Assembly: GCA_002483285.1 (NCBI GenBank)
Contig: DLHP01000030.1
Location: 263,277-327,276 of the forward strand
Reading direction: 5' to 3'
DNA from: Flavobacterium sp. UBA7665
GTDB lineage: Bacteria > Bacteroidota > Bacteroidia > Flavobacteriales > Flavobacteriaceae
Length of the DNA: 64,000 nt
Shown piece by piece: positions 24,877 through 33,418 of the stretch. A program made the translations under genes and the position numbers. How positions within the stretch are numbered: the first letter of the stretch is position 1; the number at the start of each line of letters is the position of its first letter. The notes under the pieces are model-generated. The model had not been told where the DNA came from, did no database searches, and worked only from the letters and a program-made list of their open reading frames with translations.

Positions 24877-25959
24877 ATGAAAAAGCACAATTACAGCGCA
24901 GGGCCTTGCATCCTGCCGCAGGAAGTTTTCGAAAAATCGGCAGCTGCCATTTTAGATTTCAACAACTCCGGACTATCCATACTTGAAATTTCACACCGCA
25001 GCAAGGATTTCGTGGCCGTCATGGACGAGGCGCGTGCCTTGGCGCTAGAACTGCTTGGACTCACCAGCAAAGGTTACCAGGCGTTGTTCCTGCACGGAGG
25101 TGCGAGTTTAGAATTCCTGATGGTTCCGTATAATTTGATGAAAGAGAACGGAAAGGCCGCCTACCTCGATACCGGAACCTGGGCCAGCGGCGCGATCAAA
25201 GAAGCCAAAAGTTTTGGTGAAACCCTCGTGGTCGCTTCCTCGAAACCGGAAAATTACAACCACATTCCTAAAAATTTCGAAGTCCCTGCCGATGCCGATT
25301 ACTTGCATTGCACGAGCAACAACACCATATTCGGGACACAGATGAAATCGTTTCCTGAAGTCAACATTCCGCTGGTTTGCGATATGAGTTCGGACATTTT
25401 TTCACGCGTACTCGATTTCTCAAAATTCGATTTGATTTATGCGGGTGCCCAGAAAAACATGGGGCCTGCAGGCGCTACATTGGTAGTTATCAAAGAAGAA
25501 ATCCTGGGCAAAACCGGAAGAACTATCCCAAGCATGCTCGACTACCAAAAACACATCACGGCCGAAAGCATGTACAACACACCACCGGTTTTTGCAGTTT
25601 ACGCGTCGTTACTCACTTTGCAATGGCTCAAAGACCAAGGCGGCATCGCGGCGATTGAGAAAATCAACAATGCCAAAGCAGAGTTGCTATACAATGAAAT
25701 CGATAGGAACCCTTATTTTAGGGGAACTGCAAACAAAGAAGACCGCAGCCACATGAACGCGACTTTTCTTCTGGAAGAGGAAACACACGCGCCTATTTTT
25801 GACGCGATGTGGAAAGAAGCCGGAATCTCTGGTATTCCCGGACACCGCTCGGTTGGCGGTTACCGGGCGTCGATGTACAACGCCTTGCCGATTGAAAGCG
25901 TACAGGTTTTGGTAGACGTAATGCGCAGTTTCGAGCGGAAAATGACGGGAGGTTTGTAG
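24877..25959 (+). CDS. serC: Phosphoserine aminotransferase
   Basis: This 360-residue PLP enzyme converts 3-phosphohydroxypyruvate and glutamate to phosphoserine, the second step of serine synthesis. The start is set at ATG 24877, because the family begins KHNYSAGPCILPQEV; ATG 24862 and TTG 24856 would add five to seven residues. Features include GGASLEFLMVPYNLM (about 73-87), the PLP lysine in YAGAQKNMGPAG (about 188-199) and PGHRSVGGYRASMYNA near the C-terminus, which binds the phosphate. serA follows about 200 bp later, so the serine pathway genes are paired. The TAG stop also forms the first bases of a hairpin-family element. Confidence 0.95.
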   Translation: MKKHNYSAGPCILPQEVFEKSAAAILDFNNSGLSILEISHRSKDFVAVMDEARALALELLGLTSKGYQALFLHGGASLEFLMVPYNLMKENGKAAYLDTGTWASGAIKEAKSFGETLVVASSKPENYNHIPKNFEVPADADYLHCTSNNTIFGTQMKSFPEVNIPLVCDMSSDIFSRVLDFSKFDLIYAGAQKNMGPAGATLVVIKEEILGKTGRTIPSMLDYQKHITAESMYNTPPVFAVYASLLTLQWLKDQGGIAAIEKINNAKAELLYNEIDRNPYFRGTANKEDRSHMNATFLLEEETHAPIFDAMWKEAGISGIPGHRSVGGYRASMYNALPIESVQVLVDVMRSFERKMTGGL

Positions 25960-26117
25960 CCCGGATGGCAGCGACCCGAGGCCGAAGGCCGAACTGGCGA
26001 AGCACATCCTTTTTCTGCTTTCTTTAAGCAGGAAAAGATTACCTCACAAAATAATAATTTTAATTTTGTGTTCGGTCAATTCGCTTCGCTCGGGTTAGCG
26101 TACAGCCGGAATAGCTC
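25957..26117. repeat. Hairpin-family element with enlarged stem, serC-serA gap
   Basis: TAGCCCGGATGGCAGCG (starting in the serC stop) pairs with AGCGTACAGCCGGAATAGCT, and inner ATCCTTTTTCTGCTT with AAGCAGGAAAAGAT. Between outer and inner stems each side carries an extra segment: ACCCGAGGCC...GGCGAAGC on the left and GCTTCGCTCGGGT on the right, and these also pair (ACCCGAG/CTCGGGT, GCGAAGC/GCTTCGC). The element is about 160 bp. Confidence 0.7.
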
Positions 26118-26120
26118 CTG

Positions 26121-26156
26121 ACAATTTAAAATTCAACATTTAAAATTTATAATTTA
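26121..26156. repeat. AATTTAAAAT-type repeat upstream of serA
   Basis: An iterated AT-rich run (AATTTAAAATTCAACATTTAAAATTTATAATTTA) ends directly at the serA ATG. Similar runs occur at 34766 and 42721. It may serve as an AT-rich leader. Confidence 0.45.
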
Positions 26157-27122
26157 ATGAAAGTACTCGCCAACGACGGGATTTCAAAAAGCGGCATCAA
26201 AGCCCTTGAAAAAGGCGGTTTTGAAGTGATAACCACCAAAGTCGCACAAGAACAAGTTGCCAATTACATCAACGCCAACCATATCGACGTGTTACTGGTA
26301 CGCAGCGCTACCAAAGTGCGCCAACAACTGATCGACGACTGCCCAAACCTCAAGATTGTAGGTCGCGGCGGTGTTGGAATGGACAATATCGATGTGGATT
26401 ACGCGCGCTCTAAAGGCGTACACGTAATCAACACGCCGGCGTCCTCGTCAGAAAGTGTGGCCGAACTTGTGTTTGCGCACCTGTTCAACGGCGTACGTTT
26501 CCTGCACGACTCGAACCGCAACATGCCTTTGGAAGGTGATTCTAACTTTGAAGGTTTGAAAAAAGCATACGCCAACGGCATTGAGTTGCGTGGCAAAACG
26601 CTGGGCATTATAGGTTTTGGACGTATTGGGCAAGCAACGGCTAAAATGGCGTTGGGCCTTGGCATGCGCGTGATTGCCGCCGACAAATACGTAGGCAACG
26701 CCGAAATCAAAGTGGACTTTTACAACGGACAGTTCATCAATGTGGACATCATTACAGAACCGATTGAAGATTTGTTCCGCCACTCGGATTTCATCACCTT
26801 GCATGTGCCGGCACAAGAAGGCTATGTCATTGGCGCGCCCGAACTCGAGGCGATGAAAGACGGCGTAGGCATCATCAACTGCTCGCGTGGCGGTGTGATC
26901 GACGAGGTAGCGCTTATTGAAGCCTTAGACCGCAACAAGGTGCTATTTGCCGGATTGGACGTTTTTGAAAACGAGCCCTCACCCGAAATTCAAATCCTGA
27001 TGCACCCAAAGATTTCGCTGACCCCACATATTGGCGCAGCGACGCTAGAGGCGCAGGATAGAATCGGGACCGAATTGGCAGACCAGATTATCAGTTTATT
27101 GAAGACGGAAAAGGAAATATAA
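26157..27122 (+). CDS. serA: D-3-phosphoglycerate dehydrogenase
   Basis: This 321-residue NAD-dependent 2-hydroxyacid dehydrogenase makes phosphohydroxypyruvate from 3-phosphoglycerate, the first step of serine synthesis. The Rossmann loop GFGRIGQATAKMA (about 145-157), catalytic Arg in NCSRGGVIDE (about 241-250), Glu in the FENEP segment and the His in LTPHIGAAT (about 294-302) are all visible. It lacks the C-terminal ACT domain, so feedback inhibition by serine through an ACT domain is not expected. It follows serC, consistent with a serine biosynthesis pair. The ATG abuts an AT-rich repeat. Confidence 0.93.
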   Translation: MKVLANDGISKSGIKALEKGGFEVITTKVAQEQVANYINANHIDVLLVRSATKVRQQLIDDCPNLKIVGRGGVGMDNIDVDYARSKGVHVINTPASSSESVAELVFAHLFNGVRFLHDSNRNMPLEGDSNFEGLKKAYANGIELRGKTLGIIGFGRIGQATAKMALGLGMRVIAADKYVGNAEIKVDFYNGQFINVDIITEPIEDLFRHSDFITLHVPAQEGYVIGAPELEAMKDGVGIINCSRGGVIDEVALIEALDRNKVLFAGLDVFENEPSPEIQILMHPKISLTPHIGAATLEAQDRIGTELADQIISLLKTEKEI

Positions 27123-27148
27123 AACCGATTGCACAAATTGCACAGATT

Positions 27149-27180
27149 AAAAAAGCCGGACAGACGTTCGGTTTTTTTTT
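27149..27180 (+). terminator. Rho-independent terminator after serA
   Basis: GCCGGAC, AGAC loop, GTTCGGT (one G-U pair), with flanking A and T runs of six and nine. It lies 27 bp after the serA stop. Confidence 0.82.
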
Positions 27181-27272
27181 GTGTTAAATTCCAAATGCCG
27201 CGTATCGGTTTTCCCTAACTTTATGCGATGTAAAAAATCTGTCGAATTTGTGAAATCTGTGTTTCTCCAACA

Positions 27273-27677
27273 ATGAAAAATTTTGTTTTAATCGGGTTTA
27301 TTATCGCGCTGATCGTTGGCTGTTCGGCACAACAAAATAATAAGGTGGTTGCAGATAAGGCTGTTTCTAAAAAAGATACCATCCGAATCGCCAATGATTC
27401 GCTCGAATACGAAGTCATCATCATCGAGCCGGGTTTTGATTCGTGGCTCGCGACTGCCAAACCCAGGAGTTATTATTCGCTGACTTTCCTTGAAAACAAA
27501 AATTACCTTTTTGTAAACGAATACAACCGCCGCGTCTTGGATGTATACCGTTACAATCCCAATCTATACGAGATGCGCATTGATTACGACCCCAACATCC
27601 ATTACGGACTTGAAGTAAATTACCTGTTGTACAATTATTTCATTTATTTCCAGAATCGGTACAAACAGAAATTGTAA
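27273..27677 (+). CDS. DUF6146-like lipoprotein
   Basis: This 134-residue lipoprotein has the signal MKNFVLIGFIIALIVGC (Cys17). The mature domain has EYEVIIIEPGFDSWLATAKP (about 50-69), NEYNRRVLDVYRYNP and a Tyr-rich end, YLLYNYFIYFQNRYKQKL. I recall this as the flavobacterial DUF6146 family next to serA; function unknown. It lies downstream of serA but behind a terminator, so it is probably independently transcribed. The next gene, a small membrane protein, is 42 bp away. Confidence 0.75.
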   Translation: MKNFVLIGFIIALIVGCSAQQNNKVVADKAVSKKDTIRIANDSLEYEVIIIEPGFDSWLATAKPRSYYSLTFLENKNYLFVNEYNRRVLDVYRYNPNLYEMRIDYDPNIHYGLEVNYLLYNYFIYFQNRYKQKL

Positions 27678-27702
27678 TTTGAAAAACAGAGTCTTATATT
27701 TG
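27672..27702 (+). promoter_or_regulatory. Candidate promoter (TTG-N20-TATATTTG)
   Basis: TATATTTG (27695-27702) is an exact -7 element, 17 bp before the ATG at 27720. TTG at 27672-27674, within the previous gene's last codons, is 20 bp upstream, slightly beyond the typical spacing. Confidence 0.45.
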
Positions 27703-27719
27703 TCTGCAACAGAGATACC

Positions 27720-28034
27720 ATGCGCAAATTAAAACAACGTTGGGGCGTTGAATCCGACCTCCAATTCGCCATCATCTTTATCGTCTTTGCGATTACCGGC
27801 TCGGCTTCGGCTTGGCTATCCAAGTATTTTTGCGCGTGGATTGGGCTCACCGAAGACGACCTCGGTTTTTGGTTTACGCCGGTAAGATTGATTTTGATTT
27901 TCCCGATTTACCAGGTTTTATTGGTAGCTATCGGCGCTATTTTTGGGCAGTTCAAATTCTTCTGGGCTTTCGAGAAACGCATGCTGCGCGCGATGAAACT
28001 CGGGTTTTTACTGCCAAAGGAAAAAGAATCCTAA
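27720..28034 (+). CDS. Small two-helix membrane protein (DUF6787-like)
   Basis: This 104-residue protein has two membrane helices (about 15-35 and 53-75) separated by a short loop with an acidic turn (GLTEDDLGFW) and an amphipathic basic C-terminal end (FEKRMLRAMKLGFLLPKEKE). The serA-DUF6146-DUF6787 order is one I recall from other flavobacteria. No function is known. Its last bases overlap the stop of the opposing gene at 28031 by 4 bp, a tight convergent junction with no terminator between. Confidence 0.65.
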   Translation: MRKLKQRWGVESDLQFAIIFIVFAITGSASAWLSKYFCAWIGLTEDDLGFWFTPVRLILIFPIYQVLLVAIGAIFGQFKFFWAFEKRMLRAMKLGFLLPKEKES

Positions 28035-28321
28035 TCGTGTTTTTTAATCAGGTAGGTGTACACCCACATCAGGGTAAATGACGGAACGAAATCGGTAAAC
28101 GGGATGATTTCTTCCAAAAAGGTGAATACCCCTGCCACCTTTCCTGCTTTCCCTTTGTACATCCACGTCATCAGAAATCCGGCAACGGGCGCCCAAATCA
28201 CATCGGTAAATTCGCCTACGAGCGGAATTGCAAATGAAATGGTTCCGATGACATCGAAAAGAATCCCCAAGACGAGGTCGCGATTTTTGTGTGCGGTTTT
28301 ATGCTGAAGTTGTGACTGCAT
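28031..28321 (-). CDS. Small membrane protein of unknown function
   Basis: This 96-residue protein has hydrophobic segments at about 15-38, 42-55 and 72-92, the last containing PFTDFVPSFTLMWVYTYLIK. I recognise no family beyond a generic resemblance to small inner-membrane proteins. It overlaps the plus-strand gene by 4 bp at the stops. msrA lies 45 bp upstream on the same strand (msrA ends at 28367) and could be co-transcribed with it. Confidence 0.6.
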   Translation of the reverse strand: MQSQLQHKTAHKNRDLVLGILFDVIGTISFAIPLVGEFTDVIWAPVAGFLMTWMYKGKAGKVAGVFTFLEEIIPFTDFVPSFTLMWVYTYLIKKHD

Positions 28322-28366
28322 GACTTTCTGGATTTGGTTCTCGCCCGCTTAGCAAAATTGATGCCG

Positions 28367-28936
28367 TTACGATTTGAGCTTTTCGGGAAACTTTTGCTTT
28401 AATTTTTCAATCTTCGGAGGAATCACAAAACTGCAATACCCTTGCGTGGGATTGCGGTCAAAGTAATTCTGGTGGTAATCCTCGGCTTCATAAAAAGTGG
28501 TGGCCGGCGACATCTTGGTAACGACTTTTTTACCGAAGGTATTTTCCTGTGTCAATAACGCGATGTAATCCTGCGCCTCGATTTTCTGTTCCTCATTGAG
28601 GTAAAAAATCTCACTTCGGTATTGCGTGCCCACATCATTGCCCTGACGGTTGATTGTCGTAGGGTCGTGCGTGGCAAAAAACACTTCGAGCAATTCGCCA
28701 AAAGTGATTTGCTCAGGGTCAAAAATAATCAGGATGGCTTCGGCGTGGCCGGTTTCGCCGGTGCAGATATCCTTATAGGTCGGGTTGATGGTCTTGCCGC
28801 CGATGTAACCCGAAATGACTTTCTTCACGCCTTTGAGTGCGAGGAAAACGGCTTCGGTACACCAAAAACAACCACCTGCGAAAACCGCTGCGTCTTCTCC
28901 GGGTTGCAAATCGATATTGGGATTGTTTGTAGTCAT
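28367..28936 (-). CDS. msrA: Peptide methionine-(S)-S-oxide reductase
   Basis: This 189-residue MsrA reduces methionine-S-sulfoxide in proteins, a cytoplasmic repair enzyme using thioredoxin. The catalytic motif FAGGCFWCTEAVF contains the nucleophile C23. EAVFLALKGV (about 28-37), the conserved GHAEAILIIFDPEQITFGEL (about 63-82) and HDPTTINRQGNDVGTQYRS (about 90-108) follow. Only C26 and C144 (GYCSF) are available as resolving cysteines. No signal peptide and no fused MsrB domain are seen. It may be co-transcribed with the small membrane protein gene 45 bp downstream. Confidence 0.94.
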   Translation of the reverse strand: MTTNNPNIDLQPGEDAAVFAGGCFWCTEAVFLALKGVKKVISGYIGGKTINPTYKDICTGETGHAEAILIIFDPEQITFGELLEVFFATHDPTTINRQGNDVGTQYRSEIFYLNEEQKIEAQDYIALLTQENTFGKKVVTKMSPATTFYEAEDYHQNYFDRNPTQGYCSFVIPPKIEKLKQKFPEKLKS

Positions 28937-29090
28937 GGGTGTGGTTTTACAAGGCGCAAGTTAAGACTTCTGCCCTATTGATTTTTTACAATCCGATAGC
29001 TATTGCTTATGGCATTCACAGAAAACTTTAGTTGTTAATCTTGCCGCCTATATCGCCAAAACTTTGTTTCTTTGTGCAAACCGTTTCCAG

Positions 29091-29756
29091 ATGATTCAAG
29101 CCAAAGGCATCCATAAATTTTACGACCAATTGCAGGTTTTGAAAGGCGTTGACCTTCACATTGCCAAAGGCGAGATTGTCTCTATTGTTGGTGCTTCGGG
29201 CGCCGGAAAAACTACTTTGCTGCAAATCCTGGGCACGCTTGATAAACCTTCGACAGACCAAACCACCGAGCTATCGATCAATGGAGAAAACGTGTTGCAA
29301 CTCAGTGACCGTGCGTTGTCGAAATTCCGCAATGCGCAATTGGGTTTTATTTTCCAGTTCCACCAACTACTACCCGAATTTACGGCACTTGAAAACGTGT
29401 GCATTCCCGCATTCATTGCTGGGAAAGGCAAATCCGAGACCGAGGTAGAAGCCAAAAAACTACTCGATTATCTAGGACTTTCCCAGCGCAGCCACCACAA
29501 ACCCAACGAACTTTCGGGCGGCGAACAACAACGCGTGGCGGTAGCAAGGGCACTTATCAATAAGCCTGCTGTGATTTTTGCCGATGAACCTTCGGGCAAC
29601 CTCGACACGGCTTCGGCCGAAAACCTGCACCAATTGTTTTTCAAGTTGCGCGACGAATTCGGACAGACTTTCGTCATCGTGACACACAACGAAGACTTGG
29701 CCAATATGGCCGACAGGAAACTGGTCATGGTCGACGGACTGATTTCGGCACACTAA
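29091..29756 (+). CDS. ABC transporter ATP-binding protein, LolD/MacB type
   Basis: The product has 221 residues from ATG 29091 (MIQAKGIHKFYDQLQVLKGV); the earlier reading from 29064 adds unrelated residues. It has Walker A GASGAGKT (34-41), the Q-loop, signature LSGGEQQR (141-148), Walker B VIFADE (161-166) and the H-loop VIVTHNEDLA. It most resembles the LolD/FtsE group that powers lipoprotein release or MacB-type export. No permease gene is adjacent; the next gene is a polytopic protein with a different fold, so its partner must lie elsewhere. The stop overlaps the next start (TAATG). Confidence 0.88.
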   Translation: MIQAKGIHKFYDQLQVLKGVDLHIAKGEIVSIVGASGAGKTTLLQILGTLDKPSTDQTTELSINGENVLQLSDRALSKFRNAQLGFIFQFHQLLPEFTALENVCIPAFIAGKGKSETEVEAKKLLDYLGLSQRSHHKPNELSGGEQQRVAVARALINKPAVIFADEPSGNLDTASAENLHQLFFKLRDEFGQTFVIVTHNEDLANMADRKLVMVDGLISAH

Positions 29757-31426
29757 TGTTGCTCGTAATTTTAAGCTGGTGCTACCTTTTCGCGATTGCG
29801 CTGAACCTGGGTTTGGCGAGCAGCCGGTTTTTAAAGTTACAGCTCAAGAATACTGCTACTTTACTTTTTACAGGGCTTTTTTCTGTGGCGATTCTGGCGG
29901 GCATTTGGGCCATTTTTGGCAGGATCCATTGGGAATTCCAATTGGCTTTACTGCTATTGAACGGCTTGATTTTGCTATGGAATCGGCACAATGTAGGCGA
30001 ATACTCGGGTGCGTTTTACCTCGAATTCCAATCGATTTCAAAACCCAAAAAACTGTTGCTTGGATTGTTAGTGCTTACTTATGCTTTGATTTGTTCGGTG
30101 CCGGCCTACTTCCCTGACCATGAGATTTATTACCTGCAAACCGTAAAATGGCTCAATGAGTACGGATTGGTGAAAGGCCTCGCCAACCTGCACTTATTCT
30201 TTGGCCAAACCAGCGGCTGGCATATTTTGCAAAGCGCCTTTAGCTTTTCATTTCTTGGCTTAGGATTACACACGCTCAACGGGTTTTGCTTACTCGTGGC
30301 AAACTGGTACGCGATTTCAAACACCGAAAATCCCAAAACCGCTGTTTTCATCCCTATTGCGAACATCTTGTTGTTTCCGTTCATCGCCGTGGCCTCGCCC
30401 GACCTTGCCGTAGTGACGATTGGCTTTGTAATTTTTCACCTGTTTTTAGAAGCGTTTGACCGTTGCTCGGCGGCACAATTCCATACGGTTGTTTTGCTTT
30501 GCCTGTTTGTCGTGTACATTAAAATCACCGCGGCGCCCATCTTGTTGTTGCCGTTGTTTTTATGGATTCATCATTTTAAAGTGCTCGCCAAAAAAGTGGT
30601 TGTTGGCTATGTGGCTGCACTTTTGGTTTTTGGATTACTCGTAGTCAAAAACACCTTACTAACAGGATATCCGCTGTTCCCGATGTTAGCGTTTCAGGAT
30701 ACGTTTCAATTAGATTATGCGTTACCTCCAGAAATTCACACTTTCGCTTTTAATCCGGCAAGGCGATTTGATTTTTTCATCAGCCACGCCGATTACCAAC
30801 AATTGGATGGATGGCAAATTTTGATTCGGTGGCTGTTCTTTTCCGGTTTGGGAAGTGTTCTGAATGTGGCAATTGTACTGCTGATGCTCGTCGTGCCATT
30901 CCTTAAAGCATTTGCCCAACTCAAATACCGCTTGTTGTATGTTGCGATGTCAGTTCAATTGTTGCTACTGTTTGCCACTTCGCCCCAAGCGCGTTTCATC
31001 CTGCATTTTGCAGTGTTTTTTGCAGTGTTGTTGGTAGCCAAATGGATTCGGGACAAAAAAAAAGTCGTGGCATTGGGTGGAATCTCGTGTGTAGTGTTGC
31101 TTTCCCTCGGCATTTTTGGTTGGCATTATCCTTCGCGGAATGTGGCCTTCTCTGAGCAAACTTTTTCGCTTGGTAATCTGTTCATTCCCGCAGCCGATTC
31201 TAGCTTAAAGACCTCATATTACCAAGCCTCAATAGGCAATCTCGACTACTACTCGCCCGATGCCAATACTTATATTTGGGCCACAGGAAACGGTCCTTTA
31301 CCCTGCGTAAACCAAAAGCAGTTACAATATTTACAGTACAAAACTGGTTATATACCGCAATTGCGAACCCATCATTTAAAAGACGGATTTCTTTCTGTTA
31401 AAGCCACACGCCATGACCCAAAATGA
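29756..31426 (+). CDS. Polytopic membrane protein, LIC_10190-like (GT-C-like layout)
   Basis: This 556-residue protein has about 11-13 membrane helices and a periplasmic C-terminal tail rich in aromatic residues. A loop after the third or fourth helix carries PDHEIYYLQTVKWLNEYG, followed by NLHLFFGQTSGWHILQ. That acidic loop plus helix count resembles GT-C glycosyltransferases, and I recall the family name LIC_10190. A function in lipid-linked sugar transfer is only an inference. It is translationally coupled to the ATPase gene upstream (1-bp overlap) and overlaps the next gene by 14 bp. Confidence 0.6.
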   Translation: MLLVILSWCYLFAIALNLGLASSRFLKLQLKNTATLLFTGLFSVAILAGIWAIFGRIHWEFQLALLLLNGLILLWNRHNVGEYSGAFYLEFQSISKPKKLLLGLLVLTYALICSVPAYFPDHEIYYLQTVKWLNEYGLVKGLANLHLFFGQTSGWHILQSAFSFSFLGLGLHTLNGFCLLVANWYAISNTENPKTAVFIPIANILLFPFIAVASPDLAVVTIGFVIFHLFLEAFDRCSAAQFHTVVLLCLFVVYIKITAAPILLLPLFLWIHHFKVLAKKVVVGYVAALLVFGLLVVKNTLLTGYPLFPMLAFQDTFQLDYALPPEIHTFAFNPARRFDFFISHADYQQLDGWQILIRWLFFSGLGSVLNVAIVLLMLVVPFLKAFAQLKYRLLYVAMSVQLLLLFATSPQARFILHFAVFFAVLLVAKWIRDKKKVVALGGISCVVLLSLGIFGWHYPSRNVAFSEQTFSLGNLFIPAADSSLKTSYYQASIGNLDYYSPDANTYIWATGNGPLPCVNQKQLQYLQYKTGYIPQLRTHHLKDGFLSVKATRHDPK

Positions 31427-32177
31427 GCTTCGGGAATTCCTCGATGAAAAAGCAGATTTGTACAACCATCCCAATTTTATCGAGAGCGACCCGATACAGA
31501 TCCCGCATCGGTTCTCGCTCAAGGAGGATATTGAGATTGCTGGTTTCTTAAGCGCTACCATCGCCTGGGGCAATAGAAAGTCGATCATTGCCAACGCCAC
31601 ACGGATGATGGATTTGATGGGCAATACGCCCTACGATTTCGTGATGTCGCACAATGAAAACGATTTGGAAAGGCTTCAGGATTTTGTTCACCGAACCTTT
31701 AACGGACAGGATTTTACAACCTTCGTTAAGGCTTTGCGACACACTTACCAGAATCACGGCGGTTTGGAAAAGCTATTTTCGCGGCATCAGGACGAGGAAA
31801 ATCTGCAGCAAAGTATCCACGAATTCCGCAAAATATTTTTTGAAATCGAGCACCAGCACCGAACCCAAAAACACGTATCGGACCCGCTGAACAATTCTGC
31901 GGCTAAGCGAATCAACATGTACCTGCGCTGGATGGTTCGCCGCGATAACAAAGGGGTTGACTTTGGACTTTGGAAAAGCATTTCACCGGCGCAGCTTTCC
32001 TGCCCGCTGGATGTGCATTCTGGCAATGTGGCGCGCAAACTCGGGTTGCTCACCCGCGTACAGAATGACGGCAAGGCATTGGCCGAGCTCGATAAAACTT
32101 TAAGGCTGCTCGACGCGTCAGATCCTGTAAAATATGATTTTGCGCTATTTGGACTCGGCGTATTTGAACACTTCTAA
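31413..32177 (+). CDS. TIGR02757 family protein
   Basis: This 254-residue protein matches the recalled TIGR02757 family of soluble, mainly helical Bacteroidetes proteins. Recognisable stretches are EIAGFLSATIAWGNRKSII (about 41-59), YDFVMSHNENDLERLQDF and SAAKRINMYLRWMVRRDN (about 163-180), with the end DPVKYDFALFGLGVFEHF. The helix-hairpin-like central region recalls DNA-glycosylase folds, but I see no catalytic motif. Function unknown. It starts inside the previous gene's end (14-bp overlap) and so is probably the last gene of a three-gene operon. Confidence 0.8.
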   Translation: MTQNELREFLDEKADLYNHPNFIESDPIQIPHRFSLKEDIEIAGFLSATIAWGNRKSIIANATRMMDLMGNTPYDFVMSHNENDLERLQDFVHRTFNGQDFTTFVKALRHTYQNHGGLEKLFSRHQDEENLQQSIHEFRKIFFEIEHQHRTQKHVSDPLNNSAAKRINMYLRWMVRRDNKGVDFGLWKSISPAQLSCPLDVHSGNVARKLGLLTRVQNDGKALAELDKTLRLLDASDPVKYDFALFGLGVFEHF

Positions 32178-32245
32178 TAATGTTAAAGTTGGGTTTTAAC
32201 AAAAAATTTAATAGAATTTTAAGACTGAATCGTGAGATAATTTCC

Positions 32246-32253
32246 TACGTTTG
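32246..32253 (+). promoter_or_regulatory. -7 element (TACGTTTG) for the beta-lactamase-like gene
   Basis: TACGTTTG fits TAnnTTTG and lies 25 bp before the ATG at 32279. CTG rather than TTG is present 18 bp upstream (32225-32227). Confidence 0.45.
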
Positions 32254-32278
32254 GCGTCCCCTTTTAACCTAAAGCGCT

Positions 32279-33316
32279 ATGAATCTTTCGATTACCAAAA
32301 AGACCTCATTTATCATCACGTTGATTTCATTGGGAATCACCAATTTCGCCACTTATTATTACGCTGTTACCGAAAATAAGAAGCGCGCAGCCGAAAAAGC
32401 GGTGAACGATAGCATAGATGCTTTTGGCAATCCGGGCTGTTCGGTCAAGGTACAACGCCTTAACGGTTACGATTACATTAAGCCGGTTTTGTTTGTAGAC
32501 CAGGCTTGCGAATCCGACAAACTGAGCCCGATTAAACAAAGTGTAAACACGCTAATAGAAGAGCACAAAAGGCTCGGTACCATCACCGATGCTTCTTTTT
32601 ATTTAAAAGAGTACCAGGGAAATGAATGGACCGGAATCAACAGCGATGACAAATTCCTGCCCGGTTCGCTGATGAAAGTACCTGAACTGATCTGTGTGCT
32701 TAAGACAGAAGAAGCCAATCCGGGGTTCCTCAACAAAAAGCTAACATTCAACAAACCTTACAATATCGATAAAAAACCCAAGTATTTGTCAAAATCAATC
32801 CAAATGGGCCAATCCTACACCGTGAAGGAATTGCTTACTTACATGATTGCGTATTCTGACAATAACGCCACTACTTTGTTGTTTGACAATATCGACCTCA
32901 ATGTTTTCAAAAAGGTCTTCACCGATATGGGATTACAAGCACCCGATTTCACGGCGCAACACCATCCACTTTCGGCCAAGGATTTTTCTATCTTCATGCG
33001 AATCTTATACAACTCCTCTTACCTGAATGAAAAACACTCTGAATTTGCCACCGAACTATTAGGCAAATGTAATTTTAAAGATGGTTTGGTTGCCGGATTG
33101 CCTTCTTCTGTAAAGGTGGCGCACAAATTCGGTGAGTCTGGAGATCCGCAACATTTTGAGCTTTCGGAGTCGGCGATTGTTTACCTTCAAGGCAATCCGT
33201 ACGTTTTAACGGTGATGACCAAAGGAAAAACGTCAGACAAATTGCCCGGAGTCATCAAACAAATCTCAGAAACCGTTTACCAACAAATGGAACAGGCCGC
33301 CAAAGTGAACCTATAG
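32279..33316 (+). CDS. Class A beta-lactamase-like serine hydrolase
   Basis: This 345-residue protein has an N-terminal transmembrane anchor (about 8-30) and a periplasmic serine-hydrolase domain. SxxK is S130-L-M-K133, SDN is S193-D194-N195 in AYSDNNATT, and the third motif is HKFGES near 283, replacing KTG. Two motifs match class A enzymes exactly, but the KTG change and membrane anchor make a true penicillinase uncertain; a peptidoglycan-related hydrolase is equally possible. It is monocistronic, with its own promoter. Confidence 0.78.
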   Translation: MNLSITKKTSFIITLISLGITNFATYYYAVTENKKRAAEKAVNDSIDAFGNPGCSVKVQRLNGYDYIKPVLFVDQACESDKLSPIKQSVNTLIEEHKRLGTITDASFYLKEYQGNEWTGINSDDKFLPGSLMKVPELICVLKTEEANPGFLNKKLTFNKPYNIDKKPKYLSKSIQMGQSYTVKELLTYMIAYSDNNATTLLFDNIDLNVFKKVFTDMGLQAPDFTAQHHPLSAKDFSIFMRILYNSSYLNEKHSEFATELLGKCNFKDGLVAGLPSSVKVAHKFGESGDPQHFELSESAIVYLQGNPYVLTVMTKGKTSDKLPGVIKQISETVYQQMEQAAKVNL

Positions 33317-33339
33317 TTCCCTGCCAAATTTAAAAAGCT

Positions 33340-33347
33340 TACCTTTG
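33340..33347 (+). promoter_or_regulatory. -7 element (TACCTTTG) for the RNA helicase gene
   Basis: TACCTTTG fits TAnnTTTG, 72 bp before the ATG at 33419. No TTG is at the right distance upstream, so this is a partial match. Confidence 0.4.
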
Positions 33348-33418
33348 CCCGCACAAGGCCCACAAGCGACGCCAATCGGCAGCGCCCATAGTCTGGCCTA
33401 CAAGTAAATTACAAGCAA

